Positions 12,001 to 15,231 of a stretch of DNA of 15,231 nucleotides are shown here, piece after piece. The notes below the pieces were generated by a model. The model searched no databases and was not told the origin of the DNA. It saw nothing but the letters and a program-made list of their open reading frames with translations. Source of the stretch: Endomicrobiia bacterium (GTDB lineage: Bacteria; Elusimicrobiota; Endomicrobiia; Endomicrobiales; Endomicrobiaceae); contig WQUP01000049.1 of NCBI GenBank assembly GCA_009782015.1, positions 1-15,231 on the forward strand. Reading direction: 5' to 3'. Made by a program: the position numbers and the translations under genes. The stretch's first letter is position 1. Each line of letters starts with the position of its first letter.

Positions 12001-15000
12001 AGCGCTTCTTTAACGCCCCCAAGTACAATGAAAAAAGACGGTCTTTTGAACTTGGCACCAACATTTGGTTATAACTACAGCGTGCGAACGGATGATGACG
12101 GAAACCGCACGGTAAGCAGCGGTTTCTCCGTAACCATTACAGAAAACCGCAGGGGCCAAAACAAAAGAGATGAAAACGGCAACATTATGACAGACAAAGA
12201 CGGAAAGCCGCTTGAAGGCGAGATGCTTAACTGGGGAAGCATTACATTAGGCTATACGAATTCAAAGACATACGACAAAGACGGCAAACAGATAGGTGAG
12301 AGCGGTCAAATGACTGTTGATATATACAACAACTTTGAGAATATGCTGAATGAAACATACAACGGCATAATAAAAAAAGCTCAAGGCGGGCTCTCAAAAA
12401 TTATAGGAGCGGGTTTAAGGGAAATAGGCAAAGGCATAGGCGTAAATAAGCTGAAGGCAAAAATCGGGGCAGGCGCGTCATATCAGGGAATGTTTAATGA
12501 AATTACAGAGTATTTAGAGAGCGATATCGTTGCAAATTTAGGTTGGGAAGCCGCAATTTCAAATGCTGTCTCCAACTTAATCGATCACGGTTCCGTTTAT
12601 GATTTGTTGACTGCCATAAAAAAGTACGGAACGTTTACAACAAATAAAGGCACATATGAGCTTGATAAATATGGAAGCATTAATTTATCATCCGGAGACA
12701 GAAAAGTTATTAAAAGCGGCGTAGATTTTGTCCCCGGAAAATATACGGACAAAGATGGCAAGGAATATACATTGTCCAGAGACGGGACCAGAACGTACGA
12801 AAGCATAGATAAACGGACTGATAGTATTACTATTACTGCCGTCAATAAAAACGGAAAGGAAATATACAACATTACTGCTTCGGCAACGGATTATAACAAC
12901 GCAATTGTGACGCGCTACGAATATGATAAGAACGGCAATCAAATAGGTTCTGTTAAATATGACGTAGTATTTGAAGATAGCAAGTACAGTATTTATAAAG
13001 GCGGTATAAAACAGGCTTCAGCGGATTTCTCAACATCTTTATTCTCAAACATGGCCATGCGGTTTGAAGCCTTGCGGGTTTTCGGAGTGTACGGAGCCAT
13101 GGGTTTTATTAATTTTGCCATGGCAAACATGGGAAGCTTGACGATGGGCAATACTACGATTAAGTCATTGGGTATTGTCGGCAATGCTTCCAGATTTGTC
13201 ATAACCGTGGCAGGCGGCGAGATGGACGAAACCGTAAAAGCGTTATACGGGGATATTAAGAACGAAGGGAAAAGAGTTGTAGATCAATTAAATTGCGGAG
13301 CCGGCATGGACTATTTTGTCGAGTCAGCCCATGTCTATGAAGTTCGTGATGGGAAAAAAGAGACCAGCGAAAACGCAAAGGATTTTATCAGAACGAGAAC
13401 TCTCGGAAGCAGTTGGATAACAGATGATAACGGCAGTATGAAGCTTCAAACTTATTTTATTGATTTTTCAAGCAAAACCGGCATGCCTGTCGGTTTTGGA
13501 GCTATAGAGTTTAAAGGTGAAAAACCAAATAGAGACGAAATATACGGCTATGGCATAAGAGACGAAATCGCAGGAAATACCAAAACCGGATCAGATGTTA
13601 TTTTGGACCGCGGCGTAGAAGGAAAGAATGAACTGACGACGTCTGAAAAAGCCGTAAAACAGCGGAATATACTGGCAGCTTTTAGAGAAGCTTTGGCCTC
13701 GAAAGGGATTTTAAGCGGAAGCGTGTTTGAAAACTGCATGGCGATACTTGCCGATTCCGTGTCTGTTAACATGAAAGGCGGAGATTATTCTTCAAACAAA
13801 TATTTCTCGAAAGAGTATGCCGTCATATATAAGCAGACTATAGACCCCGACACAGGCAAACCCGTCCAACGCAAAGACAGCAGCGGTAAAACTGTAAACG
13901 TAGTATCGGTAACCGTTTTCGATAGGAACGGAAACGCCATAAATCACATGATAGGCGTCGGAGTCGAAGTTCTAGACATAAACGAGACTGCGGTAAAAAA
14001 TGCTCTGACGGGAAAGACAATACAGACGTCGCTTACAATAAGCGCAAAGGATGCAGACGGCAATACCGTTCAAAGGACGATAATAATTGAAGGCGGCGCG
14101 GAACTCAAGGGCGATTATACTTTAAAGGACGGCGTTATAAAAGCCGTGCTGAAAGACAGAAAAGACTTGGCCGGCGGCGGTTTTGAAATAGCAACTTATC
14201 TCAACATAGAAGTTAACGTCTATAACGACGGTTATAACGTTGATAACTCGCAGCTCAAGGAGAACTATGCTAAATGCGAGTACGATCAAGACGGCAAACT
14301 CAAAAATATCGGCTATGACTTAAGAGTCGGAGGGGAAATTGAGATAAACGGCGTAAGATTTAGAAACCCTGAAGAAGTCAAAATAGACGGCATAACGCCT
14401 CCTGGTTTGCATATATACGGCATTCTCATGGCTGATGAAAACGGCAAAGTCGTAGGCGGTTTCAATCTAAGAGGCTTGGAGATTTCTTCGTCCATAGACC
14501 CTAATAACGGTAAGAGAATATACAATGTATGCACTACAGGCACTCTTGGCGGTAAATATGAAAACGGAAATCTTTCAGTGTCCTATGTTGATTGCGTTGT
14601 ACACGGTGAAATCTGGCAAGGAAAGGAAAGCGGCGCTAAGACCGATGCAAGCGCGAACAATAACAAAAAAACCAATGCCGCTGCAACTGCCAATAATCCT
14701 AACAAGAATACAAACAATGAAGAGAACGCAAAAACGCCGGAAGAAATCAGCAAGGAGCAGCAGGAGACTCAGCAATCGTCAGTTCAAGCTAATTGTACTA
14801 TTACACAAGAAGATGTAAACGGTATAGCATATTTGTACGCAAATGGAGATATAGCGCTTGATTTGAACGGCAGAATCGATTACGCCGTAGGAACAACGAT
14901 TTTAGATATTAGAGATGATAAGTTGATTCCTTGGCTCGGAAAGCTAGAAGGCATTGTTAAAGTTGTTTTAGATGAAAATGGCAATAGGGCTTTAGTTGCG

Positions 15001-15231
15001 GTTTACGGCCACGCGCAGAGCGTTTTGAAAAAAGGCGACATAGAAACCGTCACTAACTATGACGGCATAGGATGGGCTGACAAACATATCGAAAATAAAA
15101 CTACAGGGTCGTGTCTCGACATTAAACGCGCCGGAGAAAACGGCAAGCCTGAGACAATCGGACATATTGCAAACGGAGACACAAGTTTTGGTTGGGAAGT
15201 CAAGAAAAACGGGACGGAAAGTCCTAATTTG
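1..15231 (+). CDS. Giant repetitive multi-domain protein, interior fragment (5,077 codons, both ends missing)
   Basis: Frame 1 is open across the entire window with no stop codon; start and stop both lie outside. The translation is coherent throughout: Gly/Asp/Lys/Asn/Tyr-rich, with diverged internal repeats, linkers and a hydrophobic segment in logical order. I count 16 cysteines, none in the first 1,728 residues, which suits an exported protein. In order it holds two degenerate C39-like modules (residues 76-230 and 752-908), four tandem repeats (1291-2330), beta-rich segments with low-complexity linkers (2331-3500), a hydrophobic multi-pass-like region (3640-3800), a beta-strand array (3824-4117) and a beta-rich C-terminal part. 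No catalytic site could be recognised. I do not recognise the protein as a named family member. Giant surface proteins of Omnitrophota/Elusimicrobiota type are the best comparison, by inference. It may instead be a polymorphic-toxin-like or adhesin protein. That it is one real reading frame is near certain; its function is unknown. Confidence 0.97.
22..225 (+). other. Helical leader before the first C39-like unit
   Basis: Residues 8-75 are predicted by eye to be alpha-helical, with heptad-like Leu/Val/Ala spacing (for example TRAEVLNQLNIAQQ at about 73-114 and VLDTIMGLIKKGVELV). The pattern L-x(4)-G-x(4)-x-V is repeated at 2098 and, more weakly, at 3547, so this looks like a recurring helical spacer and not an enzyme. 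The function is unknown; it may pack against the following C39-like fold. Confidence 0.5.
226..690 (+). other. Degenerate C39-peptidase-like domain 1 (catalytically dead)
   Basis: The second half follows the layout of bacterial C39-like cysteine peptidases: a TSMEALNTV helix (368-394), then a helix YGTTVENFMDSLAPGE (421-468), a strand AILWVDGNRFITVTK (472-516) where family members usually have Gly-Asn-His-Phe, and a strand leading to VTDPN (565-579) where the family has its Asp-Pro. It closes with a helix and Gly at FKNLITG (619-639), like the family's 'eF..lwtG' end. The expected catalytic His is Arg here, and there is no Cys anywhere in this part of the protein. The small-residue stretch SFGLAAIA (235-258) may replace the nucleophile helix. 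I infer a non-catalytic peptidase fold kept as a structural or peptide-binding unit. Fold assignment is from pattern memory only and needs a profile or structure search. Confidence 0.5.
547..681 (+). repeat. D-P-N/G box, copy a
   Basis: This is one of five copies of a box with the form [WY]-x-V-T-D-P-N-x(n)-G-x-x-V-x-[FY]-x(3)-[EDN]-F-x-x-L-x-x-G-x(6)-D-G-K. Here it reads FYEVTDPN, then YDADNFKNLITG, then ADGK. It forms the last strand-helix-turn of C39-like domain 1. Confidence 0.7.
1354..1479 (+). repeat. D-P-N/G box, copy b
   Basis: This copy reads TYDVT, then YSFDDANLAKFLNGQEA, then DIDGKTH. The D-P-N part is lost (TRVYKD follows). It is preceded by IKLKDNGYQIKIISV (1288-1332), which matches the GNRF strand of domain 1 in position, so 1279-1479 is probably a partial C39-like half repeat. 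Confidence 0.6.
1642..1758 (+). repeat. D-P-N/G box, copy c
   Basis: This copy reads EWTVTDKNDPDNKVVF, then SLDEFEKYTKGEKAVGKDGK, then TYQ. The Asp-Asn-Pro order is shuffled, but the strand, the acidic helix, the Gly and the D-G-K turn are all in the right spacing. It directly precedes a flexible linker. Confidence 0.65.
1774..1854 (+). other. Gly/Asn/Thr/Pro-rich linker
   Basis: About 27 residues of low complexity (AGGVYNAGKDGTPGTVNPGN and the following GSSTQND) carry no strand or helix signal. It separates macro-repeat copy I from the next helical repeat element and is likely a flexible interdomain linker. Confidence 0.7.
1903..2055 (+). repeat. Helical repeat leader, isolated upstream copy
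   Basis: A short strand (GGETILDTSITL) is followed by a helix pair. The 26 residues encoded at 1972-2049 (DEVKNMILAG ... DEIADYLKKNGIV) align without a gap to 6364-6441 (DEVQKMINDG ... DEIVAYLKHEGVL) in the fourth tandem repeat, with 13 of 26 identical by my count. This is a fragment of the tandem repeat family placed about 1.9 kb ahead of the main array, without the YD-like hairpin and later strands. Confidence 0.72.
2254..2724 (+). other. Degenerate C39-peptidase-like domain 2 (catalytically dead)
   Basis: This is the counterpart of domain 1. A helix YGLSVDDIINYLNYN (2482-2526) leads to a strand VVIQVSGNNFITITK (2545-2589), where the usual Gly-Asn-His-Phe has Asn for His, then YNLVDSS (2605-2625) and a helix-Gly end LTKDQLKALLSGE (2650-2688). 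The D-P of the family is D-S. There is no Cys. The N-terminal half is a run of Ala-rich helix (AAKAAAAALNRQDV) that I cannot align with a C39 nucleophile helix. As with domain 1, I infer a structural or binding role. Substitution of the same His position by a different residue (Arg, then Asn) suggests relaxed selection on catalysis. Confidence 0.47.
2602..2724 (+). repeat. D-P-N/G box, copy d
   Basis: This copy reads TYNLVDSS, then KGINLTKDQLKALLSGE, then EQYKGYK. It is the C-terminal part of C39-like domain 2 and the counterpart of copy a in the macro-duplication (offset 2055 bases). Confidence 0.6.
3250..3372 (+). repeat. D-P-N/G box, copy e
   Basis: This copy reads WYNVTDPN, then GGKTVTFSKEEYEKLQKG, then KDGQKYQG. 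It is the copy closest to the consensus, together with copy a. It follows the coiled-coil-like helix of macro-repeat II directly, so here the box is used without a full C39-like unit in front. Confidence 0.7.
3364..3783 (+). other. Ala-rich helical bundle-like segment
   Basis: About 140 residues are almost wholly helical by pattern: AEAVSTAKDYLDMANGAASK, then KKMFDNAFNTLVDKLGITRV, YDAITYIYGLIGALQQASID and SMQSILAAATNGALTSVA. The L-x(4)-G spacing at 3547-3564 repeats that of the leaders at 52 and 2098, suggesting a third, truncated leader. The hydrophobic stretches are amphipathic and interrupted by charges, so I do not call transmembrane helices. Function unknown. Confidence 0.5.
3871..4851 (+). 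repeat. Tandem repeat R0 (327 residues)
   Basis: First of four diverged tandem units. It opens with GKEGDLWI, has the helix WSFDDVSAYLRSTGLFVKES (4018-4077), a degenerate YD hairpin RYDALGTLLY (4078-4107), the strand KLVVEEYTN (4246-4272) and the strand LERRVMFIDND (4408-4440), and ends near RYDLSG (4621-4638) followed by a long tail. It is 78 to 101 residues longer than the other units; the extra length includes the Asp/Asn/Pro-rich loop DNDPNDPPENED (4432-4467) and the tail 4639-4850. Confidence 0.72.
4852..5565 (+). repeat. Tandem repeat R1 (238 residues)
   Basis: It opens with GKEGDLTI, identical over six residues to R0. The helix GWTYNDVVAYMKYNGLLSKE (4942-5001) is followed by the YD-like hairpin KYDNTGKEIYTAEL (5005-5046), SYIVVEDYS (5143-5166), RAVQYTYPGD (5290-5319) and a strand-turn-strand at 5389-5440 (VLIGIFDDKTGDFTGAY). 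It carries one Cys (5185). The unit looks all-beta after the opening helix, as expected for a surface repeat. Confidence 0.75.
5566..6312 (+). repeat. Tandem repeat R2 (249 residues)
   Basis: The helix AAGWSYEEIVAKLKSEDRIQ (5641-5700) is followed by TKYDENGKEIYTATR (5710-5754), TKIVFERYG (5848-5874), ERAVQFKYPYQYD (6007-6045) and VIIAVFDANGDIASF (6097-6141), ending in SVTEYKIT (6172-6195). KYDxxGKEIYTA is shared exactly with R1 at nine of eleven positions, the strongest local identity between units. Two Cys (5953, 6082). Confidence 0.76.
6313..6990 (+). repeat. Tandem repeat R3 (226 residues)
   Basis: It opens with HKNGELEISGD, then the helix DGYTYDEIVAYLKHEGVLKT (6388-6447), the hairpin TRYDDNGNFAYTAELVGY (6451-6504), RIVVEEYGTADGK (6613-6651), LERACEYTYPYD (6751-6786) and IMTCVFGSDGKLKAFEFG (6832-6885), ending in SVYGYDLT (6907-6930). 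Four Cys (6532, 6763, 6838, 6940) make it the most Cys-rich unit; the first three lie in or next to beta strands. The array ends here at a Ser/Gly linker. Confidence 0.76.
6991..7035 (+). other. Ser/Gly/Glu linker closing the tandem array
   Basis: Fifteen residues (SSDSGGSSGEEKDGP) of low complexity mark the boundary between R3 and a helical segment. Confidence 0.7.
7036..8493 (+). other. Unrecognised helical then beta-rich segment
   Basis: Residues 2346-2831. The first part (7036-7460) is mostly helical and polar, including DFMRKAMQNIEHLKLES and IIELQDALRDLGF. From about 7620 to 8450 it becomes beta-rich with Trp, Tyr and Asn (YQLNVYNVSNFSADDFLNWD, GYTWYGYDKDGILTSMGYDY). The hairpin GYDKDGILTSMGYDY (8104-8148) resembles the YD-like turns of R0-R3. 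The end (8374-8445) has TGAFVLNGNITVDAGQTM, a small-residue beta pattern like that of parallel beta-helix or passenger-type proteins. No known family is recognised and no catalytic motif is seen. Confidence 0.4.
8494..8577 (+). other. Charged Lys/Asp/Glu/Asn linker
   Basis: Twenty-eight residues with alternating charge (DKKDGEDAAADAKKTEEENN and the following NTQTNAK) are low in hydrophobics. Likely an exposed helix or flexible spacer. It is followed directly by the beta motif at 8578. Confidence 0.7.
8578..8760 (+). repeat. Linker-associated beta motif, copy 1
   Basis: About 60 residues of hydrophobic beta strand with small-residue turns. The 28 residues encoded at 8599-8682 (YLVSGGVVSI ... 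VVIGNGT ... GS) align without gaps to 10564-10647 (YEVSNGTISI ... VVVGTGA ... GS), with 12 identities by my count. Both copies sit right after a low-complexity linker. The strand spacing suggests a beta-solenoid or sandwich edge; the function is unknown. Confidence 0.65.
8761..9336 (+). other. Beta-rich segment, unrecognised
   Basis: Residues 2921-3112 alternate short strands and turns with Gly/Asn/Asp: AEVRIIDPNNDNISITTMYD, SGFAAVITTITASRAGD, FIVENMAGNSSMQIIIGIDG and SFVMVITGDAEIEPRY. This is typical of repetitive surface beta-sheet proteins. No conserved motif or family was recognised. Confidence 0.4.
9337..9426 (+). other. Tyr/Gly/Asn/Gln-rich low-complexity segment
   Basis: Thirty residues are dominated by Y, G, N, Q, S and D, including SGYDQYGNYDPYGNNNGQNN (9355-9414). 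The composition resembles prion-like or Tyr-rich adhesive segments. It lies between two beta-rich regions and contains the imperfect short repeat Y-D-x-Y-G-N-Y-D-P-Y-G-N. A linker or an intermolecular contact segment are both possible. Confidence 0.7.
9427..10455 (+). other. Beta-rich segment with Gly/Asp turns, unrecognised
   Basis: Residues 3143-3485. It starts with a Gly/Trp/Tyr-rich part (FWQNLKYGYGGFGEGRLG), then strands with Asp/Gly turns (YVYSYTGYDLISLTLNTDAY, TIRTFTLNFDAATGKLSYT, EVILAGSVENTDGTRKAIDL). A possible Ca-binding-like loop D-x-N-x-D-G-x-Y (10036-10059) is present but its twelfth position is Lys. The end (10348-10440) is hydrophobic beta with small residues (VIVAGASVMFTKDANGHITA). 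No family assignment. Confidence 0.4.
10456..10500 (+). other. Gly/Ser linker
   Basis: Fifteen residues, GGSGGSSGGEGPDAS, form a classic flexible linker. It precedes the second copy of the linker-associated beta motif, as the charged linker does at 8494-8577. Confidence 0.8.
10501..10740 (+). repeat. Linker-associated beta motif, copy 2
   Basis: This is the paralogue of 8578-8760. Small-residue strands NGTISIRGGSLVVVGTGATF (10579-10638) are followed by GSVIGGYTINDGSVKYMGMS, a repeated strand-turn pattern of about eight to ten residues consistent with beta-solenoid rungs. It leads through a charged stretch (10741-10914) into the hydrophobic region. Confidence 0.62.
10915..11400 (+). other. 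Internal hydrophobic, probable multi-pass membrane region
   Basis: About 160 residues with very few charges. The first hydrophobic run, VVVAVVIIIVAIVVNVI (10936-10986), is preceded by the basic, aromatic patch KWIGKNWK (10912-10935). It is followed by 11002-11151, an almost uncharged Ala/Gly/Ile stretch long enough for two helices, a short polar loop with Lys (11152-11193), then VMMAGAFVAIMGVAMAAGAV (11197-11256) and 11278-11397. Four or five transmembrane or membrane-inserting helices fit. It sits at least 3,638 residues into the protein, so it is not a signal peptide. In polymorphic toxins and RHS-type proteins a comparable hydrophobic Ala/Gly segment precedes the C-terminal effector; that comparison is inference. 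Confidence 0.75.
11470..12351 (+). other. Array of amphipathic beta strands, barrel-like
   Basis: About 12 to 14 short strands of eight to twelve residues with alternating hydrophobic and small/polar side chains, joined by Gly/Asn/Asp turns: FGFAWGFGITLG (11521), AGIDISYAGFGIT (11662), RWTIGAQISLNSAVSLSFNI (11737), WSISISFG (11836), GINFGASYNF (11872), ISGNLGFSLG (11917), IMMSIGGSYSF (11947), DYSFSASL (11986), TFGYNYSVRT (12061), SSGFSVTITE (12115), GSITLGYTNS (12235). This is the look of an outer-membrane barrel, or of the Gly-rich sheet repeats of some large RHS-like and Leptospira proteins. Its location straight after the hydrophobic region is notable. Barrel closure cannot be judged from sequence alone. 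Confidence 0.55.
12352..13020 (+). other. Helical segment followed by YD-like beta hairpins
   Basis: 12352-12620 is helical and basic, with Gly-rich patches (IIKKAQGGLSKIIGAGLREI, then GWEAAISNAVSNLIDHGSVY). From 12640 it is beta with polar turns (SITITAVNKNGKEIYNITAS) and includes YEYDKNGNQIGSVKYDVVF (12916-12972), the clearest YD-repeat-like hairpin in the window. No family recognised. Confidence 0.4.
13021..13215 (+). other. Second hydrophobic patch, Met/Phe/Gly-rich
   Basis: Residues 4341-4405 are enriched in Met, Phe and small residues: FSNMAMRFEALRVFGVYGAM and GFINFAMANMGSLTMGNTTI. A helix of about 20 residues at 13081-13146 could cross or lie on a membrane, but Asn and Ser residues interrupt it, so I rate it below the segment at 10915-11400. 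Confidence 0.45.
13216..14628 (+). other. Beta-rich C-terminal part of the window, unrecognised
   Basis: Residues 4406-4876. Mixed helix and strand up to about 13760, including NCGAGMDYFVESAHVYEVRD (13291-13350), which contains a Cys-Gly but no matching His or Asp motif that I can place. From 13800 it is strand-turn repeats with D-x-x-G turns: VFDRNGNAINHMIGVGVEVL (13915-13974), LTISAKDADGNTVQRTIIIE (14032-14091), CEYDQDGKLKNIGYDLRVGG (14275-14334). Cys residues reappear here (13294, 13735, 14275, 14530, 14593). Function unknown. Confidence 0.4.
14629..14793 (+). other. Asn/Lys/Ala then Glu/Gln-rich linker
   Basis: Fifty-five residues of low complexity: an Asn/Lys/Thr/Ala part (SANNNKKTNAAATANNPNKN) and a Glu/Gln part (EENAKTPEEISKEQQETQQS). 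It is the longest linker in the window and probably a disordered spacer separating two beta-rich blocks. Confidence 0.75.
14794..15231 (+). other. Beta-rich block running off the window
   Basis: Residues 4932-5077: strands with small-residue turns (GIAYLYANGDIALDLNGRID, GIVKVVLDENGNRALVAVYG). Two Cys (14794, 15112). IAYLYANGDIALDL (14824-14865) and IAHIxx-like GHIANGDTSFGWEV (15166-15207) share an A-N-G-D turn followed by an amphipathic strand. The open frame continues past the window end, so the domain is incomplete. Confidence 0.4.

Noticed and set aside
13291..13350. Possible catalytic Cys (NCGAGMD) of an intact cysteine peptidase
   Set aside because: There is no paired His/Asp layout downstream, the flanking residues do not fit a C39 or NlpC/P60 nucleophile helix, and an isolated Cys-Gly is weak evidence.
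243..14180. Frequent GCCGGC hexamers along the window
   Set aside because: They mostly arise from in-frame Ala-Gly codon pairs (gcc ggc) in a Gly/Ala-rich protein, so they need not be a DNA signal.

Overview
The whole window is the interior of one giant protein-coding gene on the + strand. I read frame 1 codon by codon from base 1 to base 15231: there are 5,077 consecutive sense codons, no stop and no frameshift, and neither end of the gene is in the window. No intergenic space, promoter, ribosome binding site, terminator, RNA gene, insertion sequence or CRISPR array is present. Every other open frame, on either strand, is a shadow of this one.

Organism: base composition is moderate (a 60-base sample is about 45% GC). 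AGA and ATA codons are common, and the protein is rich in Gly, Asp, Lys, Asn and Tyr with very little Cys. Open frames of this size are known from Omnitrophota and related small uncultured bacteria, and very large repetitive proteins also occur in Elusimicrobiota. I favour a bacterium of that kind, but the sequence holds no taxonomic marker and this is an inference.

Layout. (1) 1-3790: a helical leader, a degenerate C39-peptidase-like fold and a beta-helix-beta module occur twice at an offset of about 2.0-2.07 kb, with an extra Ala-rich helical stretch at the end. The C39-like units have no Cys and lack the expected His. A box of the form 'VTDPN...G..V.F...EF..L..G' occurs five times. (2) 3871-6990: four diverged tandem repeats of 226-327 residues, each with a helical start, a YD-like hairpin, and 'VVEEY' and 'YTYP' strands. 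(3) 7036-10455: mostly beta-rich sequence of unknown function, broken by charged, Tyr/Gly/Asn-rich and Gly/Ser linkers. (4) 10501-12351: a beta motif paralogous to one at 8599, then about 155 residues of hydrophobic, probably multi-pass membrane sequence, then about 290 residues of short amphipathic strands resembling a beta-barrel or beta-sheet repeat. (5) 12352-15231: mixed alpha/beta and beta-rich sequence with a second hydrophobic patch and an Asn/Lys/Gln-rich linker.

How it may work: low Cys, flexible linkers, repeated beta modules and a membrane-active segment suggest a giant cell-surface or secreted protein, such as an adhesin, predation factor or polymorphic-toxin-like scaffold. The C39-like units look like non-catalytic binding or structural repeats derived from a peptidase fold. 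Function is not established. The N-terminus, C-terminus and flanking genes lie outside the window.
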